This document shows positions 35,850-44,856 of a stretch of DNA of 64,000 bases, one piece after another. The first letter of the stretch is position 1; every line of letters starts with the position of its first letter. The notes beneath the pieces are model-generated. The model was not told the DNA's origin. It saw only the letters and a program-made list of their open reading frames with translations, and searched no databases. The position numbers and the translations under genes are program-made. This DNA comes from DAOTZR01 sp034432595 (lineage in GTDB: Bacteria > Chloroflexota > Anaerolineae > B4-G1 > SLSP01). The stretch is from contig DAOUBT010000052.1 in assembly GCA_034432595.1 (NCBI GenBank), positions 1 through 64,000 on the forward strand, in the 5' to 3' direction.

Positions 35850-37735
35850 GTACGATGGGAGCGAACTCACGTCCGACAACAACCTCACCACGTCCAAGTC
35901 CTTTCGGCGGGCCGATGGGCGGTGGCGGACCAGCTTTTGCGCGCGGCGGGGAAAAGGCGCGCGACTTCAAGGGCACGATGCGCAGGCTCGCGCTCTACTT
36001 GCGGGGACACTATCTGGCCCTGAGCATCAGCCTTCTCACCGCGGTGCTTTCGACTATTTTCAGCATCGTCGGTCCCAAGATTCTGGGCAAAGCCACGACG
36101 AAGCTCTTTGAGGGCGTCATGGCGCAGATCATGGGCACGGGCGAGGGCATTGACTTCGAGTATATCGGCAACATCCTGCTCCTGCTCGTGGGCCTGTATC
36201 TGCTTTCTGCCCTGTTCAGCTACATACAGGGCTGGCTGATGACCGGCGTCGCCATGAAGATTGCCTATCAACTGCGCAAACAGATTGCCGAAAAGATCCA
36301 CCGTATGCCCCTGCGCTACTTTGACGGGACCAATCACGGGGAAATTCTCTCGCGCGTCACCAACGACGTGGATACGGTGAGTCAGACTTTGAGTCAAAGC
36401 CTGAGTCAGCTCATCACGTCCGTCGTGACCATGATTGGCGTGCTGGTGATGATGTTGACGATTAGCTGGCAGATGACGCTGGTGGCCCTGCTCATCATGC
36501 CGCTCTCGATGGTGCTGATTACGCAGGTCATCAAACGCTCGCAAAAGTACTTCCGGCAGCAGCAGGACTACTTAGGTCACGTCAATGGCCACATCGAGGA
36601 AATGTACGGTGGACATTTTGTGGTGCGTGCTTTCAACGGTGAGGCGCGCAGTCTGGCCGCCTTCGATGCGTACAACACGCAGCTCTACGAGTCGGCGTGG
36701 AAGTCGCAATTCTTCTCCGGCCTGATGATGCCGATGGTGAACTTTATCGGCAACCTGAGCTACGTTTTCGTGGCGGTGCTGGGCGGCTGGCTGGCCGTGC
36801 GCAAGCTCATCACGGTAGGCGATATTCAGGCTTTCATCCAATACATGCGGTCCTTCACGCAGCCCATGGGACAGCTCGCCAACGTCACCAACATCCTGCA
36901 GCAGACAGCCGCAGCAGCGGAGCGCGTCTTCGAGTTCCTGAATGAAGCGGAAGAAAGCCCCGATCCGGAGCCGGCGGTGGAGCTGGAGCGTGTGGAAGGC
37001 GCGGTGGATTTTGATCACGTGCGTTTTGGCTACACGCCGGATAAAGTGGTCATCAAGGACTTTACGGCCCGCATCCAACCCGGACAGCGCATTGCCATTG
37101 TTGGCCCCACCGGCGCCGGTAAGACGACCATGGTCAAGTTGTTGATGCGCTTCTACGACGTGCTGGACGGCGCGATTAAGGTGGATGGGCACGACGTGCG
37201 CACCTTCCGCCGTCATGACCTGCGCCGCAACTTTGGGATGGTGTTGCAAGATGCCTGGCTGTTTAACGGCACCATCATGGATAACCTGCGCTACGGACGC
37301 CTGGATGCCACAGACGAGGAGGTTTTCGCCGCGGCGCGCGCGGCGCGCGTGGATCACTTTGTGCGCACGCTGCCCGGCGGGTATCAGATGGAGCTAAATG
37401 AAGAGACGAGCAACATCTCGCAGGGGCAAAAGCAGCTCATGACCATCGCCCGCGCTTTCCTGGCGAATCCACGCATCCTCATCCTGGATGAGGCGACAAG
37501 TTCTGTGGATACGCGCACCGAGGTGCTCATCCAACAGGCCATGGCGGAGTTGATGGAGGGGCGCACGAGTTTCATCATCGCGCACCGATTGTCCACCATC
37601 CGCAACGCCGACTTGATTCTGGTGATGAACGAGGGCGACATCGTGGAACAGGGCACGCACGAGGAGTTGCTCGCGCGCGGCGGCTTCTACGCTCACCTGT
37701 ACCGCAGTCAGTTCGAGCGCGTGGAACAGGCCTGA
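35846..37735 (+). CDS. ABC exporter half-transporter, catalytic subunit
   Basis: 629 residues. A Gly/Pro-rich N-terminal tail of about 45 residues precedes the type-1 exporter domain (about 50-345) and nucleotide-binding domain (about 385-620). Walker A GPTGAGKTT, Walker B ILILDEATSSVD with the catalytic Glu, and a non-canonical signature NISQGQKQ. The paired changes here and in the upstream subunit fit one consensus and one degenerate ATP site in a heterodimer. Substrate unknown; multidrug or lipid export is typical. A strong terminator follows. Confidence 0.94.
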   Translation: MSTMGANSRPTTTSPRPSPFGGPMGGGGPAFARGGEKARDFKGTMRRLALYLRGHYLALSISLLTAVLSTIFSIVGPKILGKATTKLFEGVMAQIMGTGEGIDFEYIGNILLLLVGLYLLSALFSYIQGWLMTGVAMKIAYQLRKQIAEKIHRMPLRYFDGTNHGEILSRVTNDVDTVSQTLSQSLSQLITSVVTMIGVLVMMLTISWQMTLVALLIMPLSMVLITQVIKRSQKYFRQQQDYLGHVNGHIEEMYGGHFVVRAFNGEARSLAAFDAYNTQLYESAWKSQFFSGLMMPMVNFIGNLSYVFVAVLGGWLAVRKLITVGDIQAFIQYMRSFTQPMGQLANVTNILQQTAAAAERVFEFLNEAEESPDPEPAVELERVEGAVDFDHVRFGYTPDKVVIKDFTARIQPGQRIAIVGPTGAGKTTMVKLLMRFYDVLDGAIKVDGHDVRTFRRHDLRRNFGMVLQDAWLFNGTIMDNLRYGRLDATDEEVFAAARAARVDHFVRTLPGGYQMELNEETSNISQGQKQLMTIARAFLANPRILILDEATSSVDTRTEVLIQQAMAELMEGRTSFIIAHRLSTIRNADLILVMNEGDIVEQGTHEELLARGGFYAHLYRSQFERVEQA

Positions 37736-37748
37736 GGTTTGGGTTGGT

Positions 37749-37786
37749 CCCCCCTCGCACCCACGGTGCAGAGGGGGGATTTTTTT
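37749..37786 (+). terminator. Intrinsic terminator after ABC exporter operon
   Basis: CCCCCCTCGCACC / GGTGCAGAGGGGGG stem (one bulged A) followed by a T7 tract. Confidence 0.93.
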
Positions 37787-37820
37787 ATGGCGTTGTTTGG
37801 GGCAAGGTTTGGTAGAGCTG

Positions 37821-37848
37821 TTGCATTTTGCGCATTTTTGTCTATACT
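37821..37848 (+). promoter_or_regulatory. Promoter of malQ
   Basis: TTGCAT-16-TATACT, 37 bases upstream of the malQ ATG and after the preceding terminator. Confidence 0.6.
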
Positions 37849-37884
37849 TACTTTGTTAAAATTTCAACAAAAAGCGAGGCACTT

Positions 37885-39414
37885 ATGCGTTTTCCAAGAG
37901 CTGCGGGCATCCTTTTACATCCGACCTCCTTGCCGGGGCGCTACGGCATCGGTAGTGTAGGCAAGGCTGCTTACGATTTTGTGGATTTCCTGGAAGCCAG
38001 CGGGCATACCTTGTGGCAGGTGCTGCCGTTAGGCCCAACCGGGTACGGGGATTCGCCTTACGCCTGCTTCTCGGCCTTCGCCGGTAACCCTTTGCTGATT
38101 GACCTGGATTTGCTGGTCGAGGCGGGCGATCTCACGCCGGAGGATGTGGCGAACACGCCGGCTTTCCCTGCGGACCATGTGGACTTCGGTCCCGTCATCA
38201 CCTTCAAATACGAGCTACTGCACCGCGCAGCGCGCCGCTTCCGCACCGAAGCCTCGCGCGAGCGCTGGCGCGAGTTTGAGGATTTCTGCGTCACCAACAG
38301 CGCCTGGCTGGAGGATTTCGTCCTCTTCATGGCGTTGAAGGAAGCACACGGCGGCGCGGTCTGGAACAGCTGGGAGCGCGAGCTGGTGGCGCGTGACCCC
38401 ATCGAGCTGCAGGCCTGGCGTGACAAACTGGCCGATGTGCTCTTCGCGCATCGCTACTTCCAATATCAATTTTTCAAGCAGTGGGAAGCGCTGAAACGCT
38501 ACGCCAACGCCAGGGGCATCCGCATCATCGGGGATATCCCCATCTTCGTGGCCTTCGACAGCGCGGACGTGTGGGCGCATCCCGAATACTTCGCTCTGGA
38601 TGATAACTTCCGCTCGACTGTGGTAGCAGGCGTCCCGCCGGATTACTTCAGCGCAACTGGCCAACTGTGGGGCAATCCGCTCTACCGCTGGGACAAGCTG
38701 GCGGAGAACGACTATGACTGGTGGGTAGCGCGGGTGCAGCAAACGCTCAAAACGGTGGACATCATCCGTCTGGACCACTTCCGCGGCTTTGAGGCCTACT
38801 GGGAGATTCCCGCAGGCGAGCTGACGGCGGTGAACGGGCGCTGGGTGCCGGGTCCGGGCGCGGATTTCTTCAGTGCGCTGGAAAACGAACTCGGCGAGCT
38901 GCCGCTCATCGCGGAAGACCTGGGCTTCATCACGCCGGGGGTGCAGGAACTGCGCGATAGTTTTGAACTGCCGGGCATGAAAATCCTGCAATTCGCCTTC
39001 GCCACAGACGCGAGCAACGAATATCTCCCCCACAACTACACCACGCCCAACTGCGTGGTTTACACCGGCACGCACGATAACGATACCACCATGGGCTGGT
39101 TCGAGAAGGCCGGGGAAGAGGAACGCGCGGCGACGCTGCGCTACCTCGGTCCCACGCAGGAATCCATCGCCTGGGCCTTGATGCGCCTGGCGTATCAATC
39201 CATCGCTGACCTGGCCTTAGTCCCCCTGCAGGACGTGCTGGAACTGGGCACGGAAGCGCGCATGAATCTGCCAGGCCGCGCGAGTGGGAACTGGAGCTGG
39301 CGCTTCAAGGAGGGCGATCTCACCGAAAAGCACATCACCCATCTGCGCGAGCTGGCCGAGACCTACGGGCGCAAAGAACCGGCGGAAAAGAAAGAAAAGC
39401 CGCACTGGATGTAA
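37885..39414 (+). CDS. malQ: 4-alpha-glucanotransferase (amylomaltase, GH77)
   Basis: 509 residues from the ATG at 37885 (GCGAGGC site); an upstream in-frame ATG at 37828 is before the predicted transcript start. GH77 enzyme that transfers maltodextrin units between glucans. It has N-terminal RAAGILLHPTSLPGRYGIG, LPLGPTGYGDSPY and GDIPIFVAFDSADVWAHPE, nucleophile Asp in IIRLDHFRGF, acid/base Glu in LIAEDLG, and THDNDTTMGW. Length is usual. It is monocistronic, with its own terminator. The C terminus is Lys-rich. Confidence 0.96.
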   Translation: MRFPRAAGILLHPTSLPGRYGIGSVGKAAYDFVDFLEASGHTLWQVLPLGPTGYGDSPYACFSAFAGNPLLIDLDLLVEAGDLTPEDVANTPAFPADHVDFGPVITFKYELLHRAARRFRTEASRERWREFEDFCVTNSAWLEDFVLFMALKEAHGGAVWNSWERELVARDPIELQAWRDKLADVLFAHRYFQYQFFKQWEALKRYANARGIRIIGDIPIFVAFDSADVWAHPEYFALDDNFRSTVVAGVPPDYFSATGQLWGNPLYRWDKLAENDYDWWVARVQQTLKTVDIIRLDHFRGFEAYWEIPAGELTAVNGRWVPGPGADFFSALENELGELPLIAEDLGFITPGVQELRDSFELPGMKILQFAFATDASNEYLPHNYTTPNCVVYTGTHDNDTTMGWFEKAGEEERAATLRYLGPTQESIAWALMRLAYQSIADLALVPLQDVLELGTEARMNLPGRASGNWSWRFKEGDLTEKHITHLRELAETYGRKEPAEKKEKPHWM

Positions 39415-39426
39415 AACGTTACGGGA

Positions 39427-39465
39427 AAAGCGGTGCGCTTCATGGAAAGCGCACCGCTTTTTTGT
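39427..39465 (+). terminator. Intrinsic terminator after malQ
   Basis: AAAGCGGTGCGCTT / AAGCGCACCGCTTT stem with loop CATGG, then a T tract. Confidence 0.92.
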
Positions 39466-39476
39466 TTTGGCTCACC

Positions 39477-40224
39477 CCGTTTCTGGCTGGAAAGGCCCGT
39501 CCCAGGCAGGCCTGGGGATACGGGAAAATGCGTTGCCTCTGGCTGGTAAGCCTTTCCCAGGCAAAGCCGGAGGATACGGGAAAATGCGTTGCCTCTGGCT
39601 GGTTAAGCTCTTCCCAGGCAGAGCCGGAGGATACGGGAAAATGCGTTGCCTCTGGCTGGTTAAGCTCTTCCCAGGCAAAGCCGGAGGATACGGGAAAATG
39701 CGTTGCCTCTGGCTGGTTAAGTCCATCCCAGGCAAAGCCTGGGGATACGAGGAAATGCGTTGTATCACCAGCCTCTGGCTGGTTAAGTCCATCCCAGGCA
39801 AAGCCGGAGGATACGGAGGCTGGTCAGGCCCATCCCAGGCAGAGCCTGGGGATACAGGGACTGGTTAACCCCATCCCAGACAGAGCCTGGGGATACAGGG
39901 ACTGGTTAACCCCATCCCAGGTAGAGCCTGGGGATACAGGGACTGGTTAACCCCATCCCAGGCAGAGCCTGGGGATACGGAGGCTGGTCAGGTCCATCTC
40001 AGGCAGAGCCTGGGGATACAGAGACTGGTTAAGCTTTTCCCAGGCAAAGCCTGGGGATACAGAGACTGGTTAAGCTTTTCCCAGGCAGAGCCTGGGGATA
40101 CGGAGACTGGTCAGGCCCGTCCCAGGCAGAGCCTGGGGATACAGGGACTGGTTAAGCTCTTCCCAGGCAAAGCCTGGGGATACGGAGGCTGGTCAGGCCC
40201 GTCCCAGGCAGAGCCTGGGGATAC
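39477..40224. repeat. 16-copy tandem repeat array with palindromic core
   Basis: About 750 bases between the convergent malQ and lytic transglycosylase genes. Sixteen copies of a core TCCCAGGCARAGCCTGGGGATAC, whose CCCAGGC/GCCTGGG arms form a 7-bp hairpin. The first five units have a period of about 57 bases with GGGAAAATGCGTTGCC TCT between cores (unit 5 is longer). The later units have a period of about 42 with (A/G)GACTGGTTAA or GGCTGGTCAGG linkers. Linkers are also repeated, so they are not CRISPR spacers. Open frames through the array have no ribosome site and are not proteins. The last copy ends 10 bases from the transglycosylase stop. Confidence 0.93.
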
Positions 40225-40233
40225 GGCACCCCC

Positions 40234-42651
40234 TCACGGTGCGGTGTAAAACCAGCGATAGCGCGCGTAATGCTCCGTGATGCGCTGTACATAGAGCCGC
40301 GTCTCGCTCAGACTGATCAGCTCGAAAAACAGATCCGGATCGCCACCCGCCGCCTCACGCCAGCGTGCCGCGTTACCCGGCCCGCCGTTGTACCCGGCCA
40401 ACGCCGCGCGGATGTCGCCATCGAAGCGCTGCACCTGTTGCATCAGATACCACACCCCAAACCGCACGCTCACCATCGGACGGTACAAATCCGCGGTCTT
40501 ATAACCCGGCGGCCAGCCCAAACGGCCGGCGATGTATTCCCCCGTGCTCGGAATCACCTGCATCAGCCCGTGTGCCGCCGCGGAAGAGGTAGCCTCCCCC
40601 TCGAAAAGGCTCTCCTGTCGCACCAGCGCGTAAAGGAGCAGCGGGTCCACGTCGTAGCGCTGCGCTTCCGCATCGATGAGGTCGGTATAGTAGCGCGGGT
40701 AAATCAGGCAGCCCAGAAACGGCGGAAGCGCCTCCAACGCTTGACCGGTGAGCCGCCATACTGTCGCCGCGGCCAGAATCGAAGAGCGGTACAGCCCGAT
40801 GTCACGGAAATAAAGCGCCAGACGGTACTGCGTCAGCGCGTCATACGTCGTGTCGGTGCGCAGTGCCTCCAGCTCCGCTTTGCCTTCGTCGAAGTGGCCC
40901 ACTTCCAGCAACAGCGTGCCGCGTTGCAAGCGCCCATCTCCGGCCAGGGAAGGGGGCAGCGCCGCCAGGCCGGAAGCGTCCAGCCCCAGCCAGCGCGCCA
41001 GCCAGGCTTCCCAGGCACGTTGCGCTTCCGGATCCGTACACGCCCCCGTGAACGTGCCACCCGGCGTGAAGGGCGCCGTTCCGCTCAACACTTCAGCCGC
41101 GCGCAGGCCGTAGACATCCCAGCGCTCCTCCTGTGCCAGGGCCTGCAAGGTCTGCGTGCCGGAGAGGGTATCCCCGGCAGCGAGGGCGCTCTTCCCCAGC
41201 CAGAAACGGGCCGCCGTGGCGCGCGCGTGGGCGGGATAACGCTGCACCAGGGCCGCCCAGTGCGCCTGCGCCGGTTGAAGGCTGCCGGCGCGGTAGCTGA
41301 GCAATCCGGCCTGGAAGAGCGCTTCGGGGGCCGTTTCATCCTCTGGATAGCGACGCGCCATCTCCGCGTAGAGGTCGGCGGCACGCAGCCAATCTCCGCG
41401 CCCGGCCAGAAGTTGCGCCGCCTCACGCAAGGCCTGCGCCGCGCGGTGATGCGTCGGTAGCGTATCCGGCAACGCGCGATACGCGGCCACCGCATCCTCG
41501 ATGCGGTCCAGCGCTGCGAGCGCTTGCGCTTTGCCCAGCAGCGCGCTTCCCCAGTAGGCATCATCGGGATGGGTATCCAGCAGAAGCTGGAATTCGCGCA
41601 AAGCCGCGCTCGCGTTATCCGCCTTCAGATACGCCTGCCCCAGGTAGAAATGCGCTTCGCCATCATGATCGGGATGCGCGTCTAAAAAGCGCTGGTAGGC
41701 AGCGATGGCAGGGTCATAAGCACCGGCGTAATAATCCACCAGGCCGCGCAGGGCATCGTTGACCGGCTGCCCGGCATTGACGAGGCGAATCAGCGCCTGA
41801 TAGGCGTAAGAAGAGGCGGGGTAATCCACCAGCAGGGCCTGCATCCGTGCGTAAGCGTCATCACTCTGGCCGAAAAGCAGCGCTGTCTCCGCCGCCTGAT
41901 ACATAATGTAGGCGCGGTAACTGGCATTTTGCGCCGCGCCGAGGATAGCGTCATATTGGGCCAGCGCTGCCGTGCCGTCCCCTGCCATGGCATAGGTGAG
42001 AGCGAGCTTTTCACGCAGCGCGAGACGTGCACTGAGGCCAACGGTCGCATCAAGCGCGCTCAGATACGCGGTGCGCGCCGTCTCATAATCCCCCGCGGCA
42101 TAAGCGGCATCGCCAATCCAGGTGTCGGCATAGCGCGAAAGGTCGGGATATGCGGCGCGGAAAGTGCGGTAGTGTTCGATAGCCTCCGCAGGACGCCCGG
42201 CGCGTTGCAGAATATCCCCTATCAGCACGTGGATGCGCGCGTCAGCCTGCGCATCGCCGCCGAGTGCATGGGTCAACGTATCCAGTGCTGCGTCCGTTTC
42301 ACCGAGGGCCGCCTGCGCCCGTCCCAGACCCATCCATGCACGGCGCAACCCATCCGGCGACAACGTCCCTGCCTGCACGGCATACGTGAAAAGTGAGACG
42401 GCCATTTCGTAGTCACCGTTGTTCAGGGCCTGCTCCGCAGCGCCGAGCGCCTCTGGCAAAGGCGGAAAGGGCGTGGGTGTGGGCAAAGGCGTAGCCGTGG
42501 GCGTCGCCGCAGGTGGGAGCGGAGAAGGGGAGGGAGTGGGCGTCGCCGTCAGCGAGGCGGTGGGTGTAGCAGAGGGTGACCCCAGCATGGGACGCCATCC
42601 GCATCCCGCCAACAATCCAGCCAACACGATAAACAGGGCTAATTTACGCAT
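40234..42651 (-). CDS. TPR-containing soluble lytic transglycosylase lipoprotein
   Basis: 805 residues. Signal peptide with lipobox LLAGC (about 14-18), a Thr-Pro linker, then a long run of TPR-like helical hairpins (about 65-600). The C-terminal SLT domain (about 655-800) has catalytic Glu680 in RQESLFEGEATSSAAAHGLMQV and AALAGYNGGPGNAARW. This is the layout of soluble lytic transglycosylase (Slt), here lipid-anchored; it cleaves the MurNAc-GlcNAc bond to anhydro-muropeptides. It ends against the palindromic repeat array and has no other terminator. Confidence 0.93.
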   Translation of the reverse strand: MRKLALFIVLAGLLAGCGWRPMLGSPSATPTASLTATPTPSPSPLPPAATPTATPLPTPTPFPPLPEALGAAEQALNNGDYEMAVSLFTYAVQAGTLSPDGLRRAWMGLGRAQAALGETDAALDTLTHALGGDAQADARIHVLIGDILQRAGRPAEAIEHYRTFRAAYPDLSRYADTWIGDAAYAAGDYETARTAYLSALDATVGLSARLALREKLALTYAMAGDGTAALAQYDAILGAAQNASYRAYIMYQAAETALLFGQSDDAYARMQALLVDYPASSYAYQALIRLVNAGQPVNDALRGLVDYYAGAYDPAIAAYQRFLDAHPDHDGEAHFYLGQAYLKADNASAALREFQLLLDTHPDDAYWGSALLGKAQALAALDRIEDAVAAYRALPDTLPTHHRAAQALREAAQLLAGRGDWLRAADLYAEMARRYPEDETAPEALFQAGLLSYRAGSLQPAQAHWAALVQRYPAHARATAARFWLGKSALAAGDTLSGTQTLQALAQEERWDVYGLRAAEVLSGTAPFTPGGTFTGACTDPEAQRAWEAWLARWLGLDASGLAALPPSLAGDGRLQRGTLLLEVGHFDEGKAELEALRTDTTYDALTQYRLALYFRDIGLYRSSILAAATVWRLTGQALEALPPFLGCLIYPRYYTDLIDAEAQRYDVDPLLLYALVRQESLFEGEATSSAAAHGLMQVIPSTGEYIAGRLGWPPGYKTADLYRPMVSVRFGVWYLMQQVQRFDGDIRAALAGYNGGPGNAARWREAAGGDPDLFFELISLSETRLYVQRITEHYARYRWFYTAP

Positions 42652-42787
42652 GAGGGCATGATACCTGAAACGCGCGCGGCGTCAAGGCGTTGCAAAAGTC
42701 AGGCCGGCATTGCAGCAGCGAGAAAACCCGCATCGGGCAACGTGAACTCTGACCTGAAATGATCGCGCGGGTCAGGCTTGCCAGCTA

Positions 42788-42796
42788 TGGTATAAT
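42788..42796 (+). promoter_or_regulatory. Extended -10 promoter (TGG TATAAT) of the thiamine operon
   Basis: TGGTATAAT lies about 30 bases before the TPP riboswitch. No good -35 is seen at 16-18 bases, which fits an extended -10 promoter. Confidence 0.65.
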
Positions 42797-42822
42797 TGAA
42801 GTGCATCTTAAAAGGCTAAGTC

Positions 42823-42916
42823 AGCCAGGGGAGTCCGGGGAGCCGGGCTGAGAGGGCGTTCACGTATCCAACGCCGACCCTTGACCTGATCTGGATCATA
42901 CCAGCGTAGGGAGGCT
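42823..42916 (+). ncRNA. TPP riboswitch (THI box)
   Basis: Contains both conserved arms: GGGCTGAGAGG (42844-42854), and GACCCTTGACCTGATCTGG running into ATCATACCAGCGTAGGGA (42876-42911). Arms and spacing match the thiamine pyrophosphate aptamer. A rho-independent terminator at 42933 follows, so TPP binding is expected to stop transcription of thiN and the importer genes. Confidence 0.95.
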
Positions 42917-42932
42917 CACGCAACACGATTTG

Positions 42933-42962
42933 AATCCTCGCCCAAGCTGGCGAGGATTTTTT
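42933..42962 (+). terminator. Riboswitch-controlled intrinsic terminator
   Basis: AATCCTCGCC / GGCGAGGATT stem with a CAAGCT loop, then TTTTTG. It sits between the TPP aptamer and the first gene. Confidence 0.88.
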
Positions 42963-43042
42963 GTTATCGGGAACTGGATACTGGATGCTGGTTGCCAGCT
43001 TCCAGCTTCCGCTTTCAGACAACGTTCTATGGCGAGGTGGCT

Positions 43043-43675
43043 ATGTCACGCATCATCATCTTTGCCAACGGCCCCATCGCTGACGTAGAGGGCGAAGCGC
43101 GGCGTTACCTGCGCCCAACCGATCGCCTCATCGCAGCGGATGGAGGTATGCGCCATCTGCGCGCCCTGGGATTGCGCCCGGAGCGCATCATCGGCGACGG
43201 GGATTCGCTACCGCCCGATCTCGACCTGAGCGACATCCCTTTCATCCGTTACCCGGCTGCCAAAGATGAAACCGACCTTGAGCTGGCCCTGCTCTGGGCG
43301 GCACAGGAGCCGACGCCGGAAATCGGCGTGCTCGGTGCGCTGGGCGGACGGCTCGATCACGAGCTGGCGAACCTGCTCCTGCTCGCCCTGCCGCAACTGC
43401 GCGGCAAAGAGGTCTGGATGGCGGGGAACGGCTGGCGCGTCACCTGTCTGCACGGCGGGGAGACGCGCAGCGTGCGCGCCGCCCCTGGCACCACCCTCTC
43501 CCTCATCCCGCTGGGGGGACCGGCGCAGGGCATCCGCACGCAGGGATTGGCCTATCCGCTGCGCGATGAACCGCTCCACTTCGGCCCGGCGCGCGGCGTG
43601 AGCAACGTCCTCACGCAAGACGTGGTCACCATCAGCCTGCGGGAAGGTTTGCTCTGGTGCTTTATCGAAGCGTAG
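43043..43675 (+). CDS. thiN: Thiamine pyrophosphokinase
   Basis: 210 residues from the ATG at 43043 (GCGAGGTGG site). It converts thiamine and ATP to TPP in the cytosol. Motifs: RLIAADGG (about 31-38), IIGDGDS (usual GDFDS; Phe to Gly here), AAKDETDLELAL (about 73-84) and GALGGRLDHELANL (about 100-113), then a C-terminal beta domain (GVSNVLTQD..IS). It is the first gene of the TPP-riboswitch operon, which fits salvage of imported thiamine. Confidence 0.92.
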   Translation: MSRIIIFANGPIADVEGEARRYLRPTDRLIAADGGMRHLRALGLRPERIIGDGDSLPPDLDLSDIPFIRYPAAKDETDLELALLWAAQEPTPEIGVLGALGGRLDHELANLLLLALPQLRGKEVWMAGNGWRVTCLHGGETRSVRAAPGTTLSLIPLGGPAQGIRTQGLAYPLRDEPLHFGPARGVSNVLTQDVVTISLREGLLWCFIEA

Positions 43676-43806
43676 CGCGGAGGCGAAGCTGCGCCACAGG
43701 GAATCATAGCTTGACGCCACGCCTTGACGGCGCAGATCCTGGCCTTCCGTTTAACCGACGGTTGTGCATATGGCTTGACCCATTTTTTAAGCTGAAGGAG
43801 GTAAAC

Positions 43807-44856
43807 ATGAAACGCATTTTGTACTTGACCCTGGTTTTGAGCCTGCTCCTGGTGGCCTGCGCGCGTCCCACGCCCGCAGGTCCGCGCGTACTGCGCGTCA
43901 TCACCCACAGCAGCTTCAGCCTCAGCGAGGATGTGGTCCGCGCTTTCGAGCAGGCGCACAACGTCACCCTGCAATTCATCAAAGGCGGGGATACGGGCAC
44001 GCTGCTCAATCAGCTCATCCTGAGCAAAGACAACCCGCCCGCGGATGTCGTGTACGGCATAGACAACACCTTCCTCAGCCGCGCCCTGCAGGCTGACCTG
44101 CTTGTCCCGTACAGCGCGCCCAATCTCAAAGCCATCCCCGCCGAATTCAAGCTCGATGCGCAGAACCGCGCCCTGCCGGTAGACTTTGGGGATGTGTGCC
44201 TCAACTACGACAAGGCTTACTTCGAGCAGCACGGTCTTGCCATCCCGCAGCGCCTGCAGGACCTCACGCGCCCGGAGTATAAGAGTCTGCTCGTCGTCGA
44301 GGACCCATCCACCTCCTCGCCGGGCCTGGCCTTCCTGCTCACCACCATCGCCACCTTTGGCGAAGATGGCTATCTGGATTTCTGGCGCGCGTTGCGGGAT
44401 AACGATGTCCTCATCGTCAACGACTGGGATACCGCCTACTACACCGAGTTCAGCGGCGGGGCCTACAGCGAAGGCGCGCGTCCGCTGGTGGTGAGTTACG
44501 CCACCAGCCCCGCAGCGGAAGTGTACTTCAGCGAGGGCAAACTCACCACCCCGCCCACCGGCGCCATCGTCGCCCCCGGCACCTGCTTCCGGCAAATCGA
44601 ATTTGTCGGCATCCTTAAAAACGGGCAAAACCGCGACCTGGCCGAGGCCTTCGTCAACGCCATGTTGAGCCTGAGCTTCCAGGAAGACATTCCCCTGCAG
44701 ATGTGGGTCTATCCCGTCCATCCGCAGGCCCGACTGCCGCAAGTTTTTGTGGAGCATGGCCTGGTAGCCAATCAGCCGGCACGGCTTGACCCGCAAGCCA
44801 TCGAACAGAACCGCGAACGCTGGATCGAAGCCTGGCGCGGCGCAGCCCTGCCATGA
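43807..44856 (+). CDS. thiB: Thiamine ABC transporter substrate-binding lipoprotein
   Basis: 349 residues from the ATG at 43807 (GAAGGAGGTAA). Lipobox LLLVAC. Type-2 periplasmic binding fold of the ThiB/TbpA and iron-binding class: VITHSSFSLSEDVVRAFE, GGDTGTLLNQLILS, ADVVYGIDNTFLSRAL, DFGDVCLNYDKAYF. Thiamine is assigned from the riboswitch, ThiB-like wording and the permease/ATPase neighbours. It overlaps thiP by 4 bases. Confidence 0.9.
   Translation: MKRILYLTLVLSLLLVACARPTPAGPRVLRVITHSSFSLSEDVVRAFEQAHNVTLQFIKGGDTGTLLNQLILSKDNPPADVVYGIDNTFLSRALQADLLVPYSAPNLKAIPAEFKLDAQNRALPVDFGDVCLNYDKAYFEQHGLAIPQRLQDLTRPEYKSLLVVEDPSTSSPGLAFLLTTIATFGEDGYLDFWRALRDNDVLIVNDWDTAYYTEFSGGAYSEGARPLVVSYATSPAAEVYFSEGKLTTPPTGAIVAPGTCFRQIEFVGILKNGQNRDLAEAFVNAMLSLSFQEDIPLQMWVYPVHPQARLPQVFVEHGLVANQPARLDPQAIEQNRERWIEAWRGAALP

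Noticed and set aside
39284..39950. Open reading frames through the tandem repeat array on both strands
   Set aside because: Their length comes only from the repeat period. There is no ribosome site, they run out of malQ in another frame, and codon use is unlike neighbours.
39477..40224. CRISPR array
   Set aside because: The repeat is regular with a palindromic core, but the sequences between cores are themselves repeats, not unique spacers. No cas gene is in the window.
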